The notes under the pieces: model-generated
The model's input: only the letters and a program-made list of their open reading frames with translations
The model's database searches: none
Told to the model about the DNA's origin: nothing
Part shown: one piece after another, positions 25,563-33,185 of the stretch
Layout: each line of letters starts with the position of its first letter
Numbering within the stretch: the stretch's first letter is position 1
Made by a program: the position numbers and the translations under genes
NCBI GenBank assembly: GCA_902826685.1
Contig: CADEFT010000037.1
Coordinates: 1 to 64,000 of the forward strand
DNA: 64,000 nucleotides
Reading direction: 5' to 3'
From: an uncultured Acidobacteriota bacterium
Lineage (GTDB): Bacteria; Acidobacteriota; Terriglobia; Bryobacterales; Bryobacteraceae

Positions 25563-26585
25563 ATGTACGAATCGTATTTCGGTATTACTAAAAATCCGTT
25601 CCTGTTGACGCCGGACCCCTCGTTTCTTTACCTCACCGAATCGCACCGGGAGGCCTATGCGGGGCTGATGTACGCGGTGACGGCGCGCAAGGGTTTTGTG
25701 GTGCTGACGGGTGAAGTGGGCACCGGCAAGACCACGCTGCTGCACGCGCTGCTGAAGGGGTCGCCGCAGTGTCATTTCAGCGTGGTGCTGAATCCTTCGC
25801 TGACGCCGGCGGAGTTTCTTGAGTTTGTGATGCACGATTTCGGCATCGACATCCGCAAGACCAACAACAAGGCGCAGCGGCTGGTGGCGCTTTACACGTT
25901 TTTGGCGCAGAGCCAGAGCCGCGGCAAGACTCCGGTTCTGGTGGTGGACGAGGCGCATCGACTGGATGCGACGCTGCTAGAAGAGATCCGGCTGCTGACG
26001 AATTTCGAAAGCAGCGTTTCGAAGCTGCTGCAGATTGTGCTGGTGGGCCAGGTGGAGTTCGATCAGACGCTGGACCGTCCGGACCTGCGGCAGTTGAAGC
26101 AGCGCATCGCGGTGCGGTTGACGGTGAACCCGCTGCGGGCGGCCGATGTAGAGCAATACATCTGGCACCGGTGGCGGATCGCCGGGGGCCGCAAGTCTCC
26201 CTTCCAGGCCGAGGCGGTGGCGAAGGTGGCGGCGGTGACGGGCGGGATTCCGCGCCTGATCAACACGCTTTGCGACAACGCCCTGCTGGTGGCGTTTGCC
26301 ACCGATTCGCGAGAAGTGACCGAAGCCCACGTGGCCGAGGCGGCGCACGATTTACACCTGGACACCGCCGAGCGAAGCGCGCAAGCCGAGGCCGCGCCAC
26401 AGGCGCCCGAGCCGGAGACGGCTCCAGCCGCGCCGGCGCCCGAACTGGTGCCGGAGTGGGCCAAAATTCCCGATATCCCGGTGTCGGACACGGTGCCCAG
26501 CATTCCGCGGACGGTGCGCGAGAACCGCGGCGGTGGATCGTTGCTGGCGCGGTGGTTCGGATGGTCGCGTTCGGCTGGTGCTTAG
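25563..26585 (+). CDS. ExeA-like AAA ATPase of EPS/PEP-CTERM-type loci
   Basis: 340 aa; ATG at 25563, 4 nt after the previous stop. It starts MYESYFGITKNPFLLTPDPS, typical of ExeA/GspA-like ATPases. Walker A is GEVGTGKTTLL (about residue 50) and Walker B is VLVVDEAHRL (about 125), with a sensor-like ITGG/VTGGIPRLINTLCDNAL. The C-terminal 70 residues are a Pro/Glu/Ala-rich tail. The same subfamily accompanies EPS chain-length and kinase genes in exosortase loci; its exact role in export is not established. Confidence 0.85.
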   Translation: MYESYFGITKNPFLLTPDPSFLYLTESHREAYAGLMYAVTARKGFVVLTGEVGTGKTTLLHALLKGSPQCHFSVVLNPSLTPAEFLEFVMHDFGIDIRKTNNKAQRLVALYTFLAQSQSRGKTPVLVVDEAHRLDATLLEEIRLLTNFESSVSKLLQIVLVGQVEFDQTLDRPDLRQLKQRIAVRLTVNPLRAADVEQYIWHRWRIAGGRKSPFQAEAVAKVAAVTGGIPRLINTLCDNALLVAFATDSREVTEAHVAEAAHDLHLDTAERSAQAEAAPQAPEPETAPAAPAPELVPEWAKIPDIPVSDTVPSIPRTVRENRGGGSLLARWFGWSRSAGA

Positions 26586-26597
26586 AGGAGATAGCAA

Positions 26598-27836
26598 ATG
26601 AGCAGGATCTTCGATGCGTTGGCCAAAAGTACCGGTGGGGCGGCGGAACTGGCCCGGCGATGGATGCCGCAGGTGGCGCCCGATCCGCCGGAACCAGAGC
26701 CCATTATGGAGCCGGTGGCGGTGGCGGTGGAAGCGCCGGTAGCGGTGGCGGAGCCCGCCCTGCCCGAGCCGGCCTTGTCCGAGCCCGCCGAGGCGTTGAA
26801 CGGCAACGGCCAGGCGCATGCGATGGAGGTGGAGCAGGAAGAGCCGGCTATCGGCAAGCCGCGGCTGGTGGAGTGGCGTCCTCCGATGGAGCGCAACGGC
26901 GCCAAGGGGCGGGAATGGGATCGCGATTGGGAATGGGAGCGGCCCGCGCCGCCGCGTAAGGATCCTCCTAAGATGTACCCGCCGCCGGCGCCCTATTCCG
27001 AGGAGCCGCATCCGGCTCCTCCGCCGCGGGCGAGCGCCCCGCCGCCGCCACCGTCGGGAGAGCGGCATGAGAGCGGCCTGGTGGTGCATCTGCCCAAACC
27101 GTCGCCCGCGCCGGCGGTGATCCGGAACCTTCCGGTGACGGCGGCTTCGGACCGGCCGATTCTGCCGTTCGACCTGGGCGACTCGGTGGTGAACGAAGGC
27201 TATCGCAAGATCCGTACGCAGCTATTGCAGACGCCCACCGAGCCGCGTGTGATCGTGATATCGAGTCCGTCGCAGGGCGACGGCAAGACGCTGACTTCGA
27301 TCAATCTGGCCGGGGCGCTGGCATTGAAGCACGACATCAACTGCGTGCTGCTGGACGCCGATTTGAGGCGCGGCGACATTGCCGCCAGTTGCGGTTTGCC
27401 GGAGGGGCCGGGGCTGGGGGATTACCTCAGCGGACGGTGCCGGCTGGAGGACGCGCTGATTCGCGTCCAGCAACTGCCGAACCTGTTTGTGATTACCAGC
27501 GGCGAATACCGCACCAATCCGGTGGAGCTGCTCGATTCTCCGCGCTGGCTGTCGCTGCTGGACAATCTGCGCGAGCGTTTCCGGTTCGTCATCATCGACG
27601 TTCCGCCGATGGGTTCGCTGGCCGATTACGACCTGGTGGAGGCGGCCAGCGACGGCGTGATTCTGGTGGTGCGGCAGGACCATACGACGCGCAACGCGGT
27701 GCACAGCGCGCTGCAATCGGTGCCGCCGGCCAAACGGCTGGGCATCATCATGAACGCGGCCGTCAATCCGTCCTATGCGCGGCGCGCCGGCTACGGCAAT
27801 CACCCGAATTCTTATTCGATCTACGCAGGCCGGTAA
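26598..27836 (+). CDS. CpsD/Wzc-type bacterial tyrosine autokinase
   Basis: 412 aa. Residues 1-175 are low-complexity and Pro/Glu-rich. The ATPase domain has Walker A-prime SSPSQGDGKTLTSINLAG (about residue 220), Walker A LLDADLRRG (about 250) and Walker B FVIIDVPPMGS. The C-terminus carries tyrosines (YARRAGYGNH, then YSIYAGR), the cluster usually autophosphorylated in BY-kinases. It should pair with the chain-length protein to cycle EPS polymerisation. ATG at 26598 follows GGAG. Confidence 0.88.
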   Translation: MSRIFDALAKSTGGAAELARRWMPQVAPDPPEPEPIMEPVAVAVEAPVAVAEPALPEPALSEPAEALNGNGQAHAMEVEQEEPAIGKPRLVEWRPPMERNGAKGREWDRDWEWERPAPPRKDPPKMYPPPAPYSEEPHPAPPPRASAPPPPPSGERHESGLVVHLPKPSPAPAVIRNLPVTAASDRPILPFDLGDSVVNEGYRKIRTQLLQTPTEPRVIVISSPSQGDGKTLTSINLAGALALKHDINCVLLDADLRRGDIAASCGLPEGPGLGDYLSGRCRLEDALIRVQQLPNLFVITSGEYRTNPVELLDSPRWLSLLDNLRERFRFVIIDVPPMGSLADYDLVEAASDGVILVVRQDHTTRNAVHSALQSVPPAKRLGIIMNAAVNPSYARRAGYGNHPNSYSIYAGR

Positions 27837-27999
27837 CATACGCCTTCCTATCCGTAAGGGATGGTATCCGTGTAAGGCATAGTAAGTCTAATTTGGCCCG
27901 AAGTCCTTTCCGGCCCGGCAAAAGATTGGCAGAATGTTACTGGATTATCGCTTGTGGTCAAGCGGTGGGAAGTATCATAGCACCCGGAACGAGCTTAAT

Positions 28000-28254
28000 A
28001 TGTACGGAAACCTGAAGCTGCAATTGTGGAAGAGCGGGATTCGCCAGAATCAACTCGCCCAGATGGTGAACATCGACGATACGCTGTTGAGCAAGATCGT
28101 AAACGGATTCCGCCGGCCAAGTCCGGAGCTGCGGGCCCGTATCTCGAAAGTACTGGATTGCGACGAACAATGGCTGTTCGAGGAGTCGCGGAGGGCCGCC
28201 CGGGTGAGTACCGAGACGCGGGACCTGGGGGCGGCGCAACCTCCGGCGGATTGA
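28000..28254 (+). CDS. Small Cro/CI-type helix-turn-helix regulator
   Basis: 84 aa, a single HTH_XRE domain: MYGNLKLQLWKSGIRQNQLA, then MVNIDDTLLSKIVNGFRRPS with typical helix 2-3 spacing. The ATG at 28000 was chosen because the HTH begins at once. It lies 163 nt after the kinase and 8 nt before the deacetylase-like gene, so it may regulate the EPS operon it sits in. No ligand domain is present. Confidence 0.75.
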   Translation: MYGNLKLQLWKSGIRQNQLAQMVNIDDTLLSKIVNGFRRPSPELRARISKVLDCDEQWLFEESRRAARVSTETRDLGAAQPPAD

Positions 28255-28262
28255 CCGATCGC

Positions 28263-29312
28263 ATGAAGCTGCCGCGGAACGCCCAAATCTGGCTGCCTGG
28301 GTACTGGCGAAGCCGCCGGCGGGAAGGGCCGCCAGCGGAGCGGGTGTGGCTGGTGGTGGGCGATCACTACGAGCCGCTGTGGGGCGGCGCGAGCGTCGAG
28401 ACGGGGCGGGCGCGTGTGGCGGCGTGGCGGCGGGAGTGGCCGAAGATCGCGGGGCGGCATCGCGACGGGCGCGGGCGGCCCGCCTGTTACACCTTCTTCT
28501 ATCCGGAGGAAGAGTACCGTCCGGAGCTGATGGAACCGCTGGCCGAGATGACGCGGCAGGGTTACGGCGACGTCGAGATCCATCTGCACCACGACGGCGA
28601 AGGGGAAGAGAACTTCGTTGAGCGTATCGCCAGGTTCAAGCGATGGCTGCGGGATGGACATGGCCTGCTGCATGAATCGGGCGGCGAAACGGTTTTCGGA
28701 TTCATCCACGGCAACTGGGCGCTCGATAACTCGCGGGGCGGGCGGTTCTGCGGGTTGAATAACGAGATCACGCTGCTGCGGCGATTGGGCTGCTACGCCG
28801 ATTTCACCCTGCCTTCGGCGCCTTATGCCACACAAACGCGATCGGTGAACGAGATCTATTGGGCCACCGACGATCCGGCGCGGGCCAAGTCGCACGATAC
28901 CGGGCTGGCGGTGACGGCAGGCGGGGGCATTCACGGCGATCTGCTGATGGTACCCGGACCGCTGGCGCTGAACTGGCGGGAGCGCAAGGCGGGGCTGATT
29001 CCACGCATCGAGGTAGGCGAGCTGGCGTGGCACAATCCGCCCACCGCCGGGCGGGTGCGGTTGTGGCTCGACTACGCGCCGCGGATTGGCGGCGACGTGT
29101 TTGTGAAGCTGTTCGCTCACGGCGCGCCGGAAAAGCAGGCCAAGGCGCTGCTGGGGGGAGGGCTCGACGCGGCGCTGCGGCTCATGGCGGAACAATGCCG
29201 GGCGGCGCGGGTGGAATTGCGGTTCAGTTCGGCATGGGAGGCGGCCCGGCGCATCCGGGAGTTGGCCGAGGTGAAGCAGCCGGCTTCGCGGGCATCCGGG
29301 GTGATGGCATGA
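28263..29312 (+). CDS. Polysaccharide-deacetylase-fold protein
   Basis: 349 aa. Metal-site-like motifs are visible: VVGDHYEPLWG (Asp, His) at about residue 32, VEIHLHHDGEGEENF, and FGFIHGNWALDNSR, with FTLPSAPYATQTRSV towards the C-terminal half. This is the pattern of NodB-fold carbohydrate esterase relatives, though the canonical TFDDG is absent. It may deacetylate or otherwise modify EPS sugars. Its stop overlaps the next start (ATGA at 29309-29312). Confidence 0.6.
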   Translation: MKLPRNAQIWLPGYWRSRRREGPPAERVWLVVGDHYEPLWGGASVETGRARVAAWRREWPKIAGRHRDGRGRPACYTFFYPEEEYRPELMEPLAEMTRQGYGDVEIHLHHDGEGEENFVERIARFKRWLRDGHGLLHESGGETVFGFIHGNWALDNSRGGRFCGLNNEITLLRRLGCYADFTLPSAPYATQTRSVNEIYWATDDPARAKSHDTGLAVTAGGGIHGDLLMVPGPLALNWRERKAGLIPRIEVGELAWHNPPTAGRVRLWLDYAPRIGGDVFVKLFAHGAPEKQAKALLGGGLDAALRLMAEQCRAARVELRFSSAWEAARRIRELAEVKQPASRASGVMA

Positions 29313-30760
29313 GCCGCAACGTAGAGATCTTTCAGCAGTGCGATTTTCATTTGAGACGGACGCAGGAACGCCATGCGTTTTCCGGCGCCATCGACAATCT
29401 GCTGCTGGTGAGCTATCAGTTTCCGCCCCTTGGCGGCGTGGGAGTGCAGCGGGCGTTGAGTTTCGCCAAGTTCTTTCCCGAATGCGGTTTCCAGGTGCAT
29501 GTGCTGACGCCGAGTAATGGCGTATCGCATACCACCGATCCGAGCCTGCTGCGCGAGATTCCACCTTCGGTGAAGGTGCACCGGATCCTGACGCCGGAGC
29601 TGCCGTTTTCCGCCCGCCGGCGGATCTGGCAGTTTCTGGGGGCGGGGAAGCCGGGGCGCGCGGGCGCTGCACCGGCGGCCGAGGCGGCGCCACCGGCCAA
29701 ACCGTCGGGCAAACGGGGATTGGCGGCGCGGCTGATCCGTGGCGTGATGTTCCCCGATCCGCAGGTGATGTGGATGTTCGGCGCGGCGTTCAAGGCGATC
29801 GACATCATCCGCCAGTGGCGCATTCAAACGGTGGTGGTGACGGTGCCGCCGTTTTCCACGCTGAAGCTGCTGCCGGCGATTCGCGAGGCGTGCCCCGATA
29901 CGACGCTGGTGGCCGACTTCCGCGACGAGTGGCTGGATTATTACCTGCGGCAGATCTCGCCGCTCAAGGATTCGTCGCTGCACGAGCGCGCCTATCGCAC
30001 GCAACAGAAGGCGGTGGAAGCGGCGGACCTGGTGGTGGCTGTGACCGAATCGTCGCTGCGCAAGATCCGGCGTTATCATCCGGAGCAGCCGCCGGGTAAG
30101 TTCGCCGTAATCCCCAACGGCTACGACCATACGAAAGTGCTGCCGCTGCCGGTGAAGGTGCGCACCGGATCGCAGATCAAGGTGGTGTATGTCGGCACGG
30201 TATACAAGCCATGCACGCCGAGCACATACCTGGCCGCGCTCGACCGGCTGCCCGAGGCGTTGCGCTCGCGCTTTGAGACGCGCTTTGTGGGCCGCGTGGA
30301 CGACGACGAAAAGAAGTATCTCAACAATTGCCGCAGCAAGGTGGAATTGCTCGGCTTTCTGCCGCAGAATCAGGCCTTGCATCATATGGAAGAGGCCGAT
30401 TATCTGCTGCTGCCGCTGACCGAGGCGAGCGTGCTGCCTGGCAAGGTGTACGAATACATGGCCACGGGCAAGCCGATTCTCGCGCTGACGCCTGGCCGGG
30501 GCGAGCTGGGGCGGCTGATCCGCCATACGCAGGCCGGGTTGTGCGTGGAGCACGACAACCTGGATGCCATCGAACGGCTGTTGACGCAGCTTGCCAACGG
30601 CGAGATCGACCGTGTGCGGCCGGATGCGCGGCGGGTGGAACGCTATTCTCGGCTGCGGTTGACCGGGGAATACACGCGGCTGATCCGGCGGGTGCAGGGG
30701 ATCGAGGCGGGGGTGGTGGAGGAGATTCCGTATACCGAGCCGATCGTCCGCGCCGTCTGA
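29309..30760 (+). CDS. Glycosyltransferase, GT4 family
   Basis: 483 aa; the ATG overlaps the preceding stop. NLLLVSYQFPPLGGVGVQRA begins the acceptor domain. An Ala/Pro/Lys-rich linker lies around residues 110-135, and the donor domain has VVYVGTVYKPCTPSTYLAAL, VELLGFLPQNQALHHM and LLLPLTEASVLPGKVYEYMA with the EX7E-type region. This subgroup (SSYFPPxGG start) transfers sugars to lipid-linked EPS intermediates. Donor and acceptor are unknown. Confidence 0.85.
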   Translation: MSRNVEIFQQCDFHLRRTQERHAFSGAIDNLLLVSYQFPPLGGVGVQRALSFAKFFPECGFQVHVLTPSNGVSHTTDPSLLREIPPSVKVHRILTPELPFSARRRIWQFLGAGKPGRAGAAPAAEAAPPAKPSGKRGLAARLIRGVMFPDPQVMWMFGAAFKAIDIIRQWRIQTVVVTVPPFSTLKLLPAIREACPDTTLVADFRDEWLDYYLRQISPLKDSSLHERAYRTQQKAVEAADLVVAVTESSLRKIRRYHPEQPPGKFAVIPNGYDHTKVLPLPVKVRTGSQIKVVYVGTVYKPCTPSTYLAALDRLPEALRSRFETRFVGRVDDDEKKYLNNCRSKVELLGFLPQNQALHHMEEADYLLLPLTEASVLPGKVYEYMATGKPILALTPGRGELGRLIRHTQAGLCVEHDNLDAIERLLTQLANGEIDRVRPDARRVERYSRLRLTGEYTRLIRRVQGIEAGVVEEIPYTEPIVRAV

Positions 30761-30814
30761 GCCTTCGAGCAGAACGTTTGAGCGCCGGCGCCGTCCTCGA
30801 GATAGCTTATTCTT

Positions 30815-32029
30815 GTGAACGGGCCAAAGTTTTTCATGTTCGCCCCACTTGTTTTGACGGCTATCTATCTCGGTGGAGCTGGCGCGGACGATTGCGACGA
30901 TATCAGCGTGGATCGTGCGGGCTATCTCTATCTGGCGTGTCATTCCTCTTCGGTTGGGTTCACTGGCGCTGAGAGCAAAGACTTCGACGCGTACATTGTG
31001 AAGTTCGACCCGAAAAAATCAGAACTTGTGTATGCAGCGCGGATCGGTGGAAGCAGCTGGGATGCGGCCTTCCGTGTCGTAGTAGATACGAAAGATAGAG
31101 TGTGGGTCAGCGGAACCACGCAATCGAAAGACTTTCCACTCGAGAAGTGTTATTTCGGGTGCGGTGCCATTAATGCCTTTGCCGCCAGGGTCGATGCCGA
31201 AGGCAAGATCGAATATCTGGCGGTGATTGGAGATGCCACCGGCGAAGGCCTGGTGGCAGCACCGGACGGCAAGGTGTATCTGGCGGGCACCAAGTCCCCC
31301 AGCGAGGAGAAACACTCCGCTTTTGTTGTTGAGATCGAGCCAGGTGGTGCCGCGCGGATGCTGACCTTTGGGCCGGGTACGGCATCCGGCATTGCGATCG
31401 ACGGGCGGGGCGCACTTTTCGCCACCGGATTCAGCGGTCAGGGGGCGTTTGTGTCGCGCGTGGACCTGGCGGCGTGGAAGCAGACGGCGTTGCGTTCCAT
31501 TAGCGGCGCCGGCTCTGACCGGGCTCGCGCCGTCGCTTTGGATCGCGCAGGCAGGCCACATGTTCTTGGCACCGCCTCGCCCGGCTTTGCGGGCAAACGC
31601 CGGGTGGCCGGACAGTCCGACGTATTTCTCGCCGGGTTTGATGCGAAGTTGAATAAGCTCCGGTATGTCAGGCTGTTTGGCGGATCCTCCCAAGACAGCG
31701 CCGGCTTCAACGGCGAGAGCTTGAAACTGGACTCGCAAGGCCGTATATGGATCGCAGGCCTGACCACGTCCAAAGATTTACATGCCCAGGGATACCTGGC
31801 TGGCGCTGACGATGGGTTTGTCGCTTCATTCGCGCCTGACGGCCGAAGACTCCGCCTGGCAACGTATTTCGGCGGCACCGGCGCGGAAATTCTGGAAGGA
31901 CTGGCGATCACCCCGGATGGTACCGTTTGGTCCACCGGCCTGACTGCTTCGCGCGGATTGGGCGTGCCGGACCACCATGGCGGAAGATCGGACGCGATTC
32001 TGGTCAAATTGATTGGTGGGCAAAAGTAG
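30815..32029 (+). CDS. SBBP-type beta-propeller secreted protein
   Basis: 404 aa from GTG 30815; an in-frame ATG at 30836 would give a shorter signal segment (MFAPLVLTAIYLGGAGA). Repeated SBBP units of the form DAYIVKFDPKKSELVYAARI-GG, VDTKDRVWVSGTTQSKDFPL and LDSQGRIWIAGLTTSKDLHA predict a beta-propeller exposed at or outside the cell. The family is common in Acidobacteria and has no known enzyme activity. It follows the glycosyltransferase by 54 nt and precedes the acyltransferase by 6 nt. Confidence 0.8.
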   Translation: MNGPKFFMFAPLVLTAIYLGGAGADDCDDISVDRAGYLYLACHSSSVGFTGAESKDFDAYIVKFDPKKSELVYAARIGGSSWDAAFRVVVDTKDRVWVSGTTQSKDFPLEKCYFGCGAINAFAARVDAEGKIEYLAVIGDATGEGLVAAPDGKVYLAGTKSPSEEKHSAFVVEIEPGGAARMLTFGPGTASGIAIDGRGALFATGFSGQGAFVSRVDLAAWKQTALRSISGAGSDRARAVALDRAGRPHVLGTASPGFAGKRRVAGQSDVFLAGFDAKLNKLRYVRLFGGSSQDSAGFNGESLKLDSQGRIWIAGLTTSKDLHAQGYLAGADDGFVASFAPDGRRLRLATYFGGTGAEILEGLAITPDGTVWSTGLTASRGLGVPDHHGGRSDAILVKLIGGQK

Positions 32030-32035
32030 AACCTA

Positions 32036-33058
32036 GTGCCTCGCCAGCCTCACGTGGACGCGCTTCGCGCCTTGGCGGCCTTGCTGGTGGTCTGGACGCA
32101 CGTGACCGAGGCGTTTGTGACGTTCAGTCCGCGCGGGGCGTGGCTGGCGGAGGTCGCGCACTACGCCGATTTCGGGCGCGCGGGTGTCGTTACGTTTTTC
32201 GCCATCAGCGGCTATGTGATTCCCTGGAGTCTCAAAGGCGAGCGCAGCGCCGGTGCGCGCGCTTTCCTGATCCGGCGGTTCTTTCGGCTCTATCCGGCTT
32301 ACTGGCTTTCGGTGCCGCTGGGCGCGATCACTTCGTGGTGGATGTGGGGCAAGCCGGTGACGGCGGCGCTGTTTCTGGCCAATCTGACCATGGTGCAGGA
32401 AGCGCTCGGGTTTGCGTCGTTCCAGGGGCTCTACTGGACGCTGCAGATCGAGCTTGTTTTCTATGCGGCTTGTCTGGTGCTGTTCTGGTTCGGGCGGCTG
32501 CGGTCCGCTTCGACGCTGCGGGCGCTGATTGCCGGGCTGGCGCTGGTGTTTCCAGTCGCGGTGACGCATGGGTGGCCGGATACGGCGTTCCTATGCCTGC
32601 ATCTTTCGATCATGTTCTGGGGGGCGCTGTGGCGGCATTGGCTCGAAGGGGAGCGGCTGGCGCGCTGGGACCAGTGGCTGCTATGGAGTGTGGTTCCGGC
32701 CTGGCTGGCGGCGGCTGGGGTGTTGGCCGTAGCGCGGCCGGAGCTGCGGTTTCCGGTGGCGTATGCGTTGGGGCTGGGTCTGTTTGCGCTGGGTACGACG
32801 GTGATGCCGGTGCGGGTGCGGGCGATGGCGTGGCTGGGAGAGATCAGTTACTCGCTGTATCTGTTTCATCCGGTGGTGTTCTATACGATGTTATGGCTGC
32901 TGCAGGCGGTGGGGTGGCCGTGGCTGCGGGAGGTGCACTTAGGTATGTATCTGGTGGCGGCGGGGGTGTTGAGCGTAGGGTTGGCGGCGGGGGTGTTTTA
33001 TGGAGTGGAGCGGCCGGCGATGGCGCTTGGGAAGCGATGGAGCGGTAAGGGAGCATAG
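32036..33058 (+). CDS. Acyltransferase 3 (integral membrane O-acyltransferase)
   Basis: 340 aa from GTG 32036. The opening HVDALRALAALLVVWTHVTE carries the conserved His/Asp/Arg set, and FGRAGVVTFFAISGYVIPWS with RRFFRLYPAYWL are diagnostic. About ten membrane helices. The family O-acetylates or succinylates exopolysaccharides, fitting the end of this EPS block. Confidence 0.88.
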   Translation: MPRQPHVDALRALAALLVVWTHVTEAFVTFSPRGAWLAEVAHYADFGRAGVVTFFAISGYVIPWSLKGERSAGARAFLIRRFFRLYPAYWLSVPLGAITSWWMWGKPVTAALFLANLTMVQEALGFASFQGLYWTLQIELVFYAACLVLFWFGRLRSASTLRALIAGLALVFPVAVTHGWPDTAFLCLHLSIMFWGALWRHWLEGERLARWDQWLLWSVVPAWLAAAGVLAVARPELRFPVAYALGLGLFALGTTVMPVRVRAMAWLGEISYSLYLFHPVVFYTMLWLLQAVGWPWLREVHLGMYLVAAGVLSVGLAAGVFYGVERPAMALGKRWSGKGA

Positions 33059-33185
33059 TCCTCACGCTATCGGACGGCTTGGCGCCGCCGTCGGAATCGA
33101 CAGAACAGGAAACAACGAGCATTGAGATGGTGCAAATTATCAGCCGTGGCGGTCCTCAAAACGGCGCTTTTGGTAAGCTTGGGCA

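Noticed and set aside
29117..30943. 608-aa minus-strand reading frame
   Set aside because: Lies across the glycosyltransferase gene on the other strand and has no protein-like motifs.
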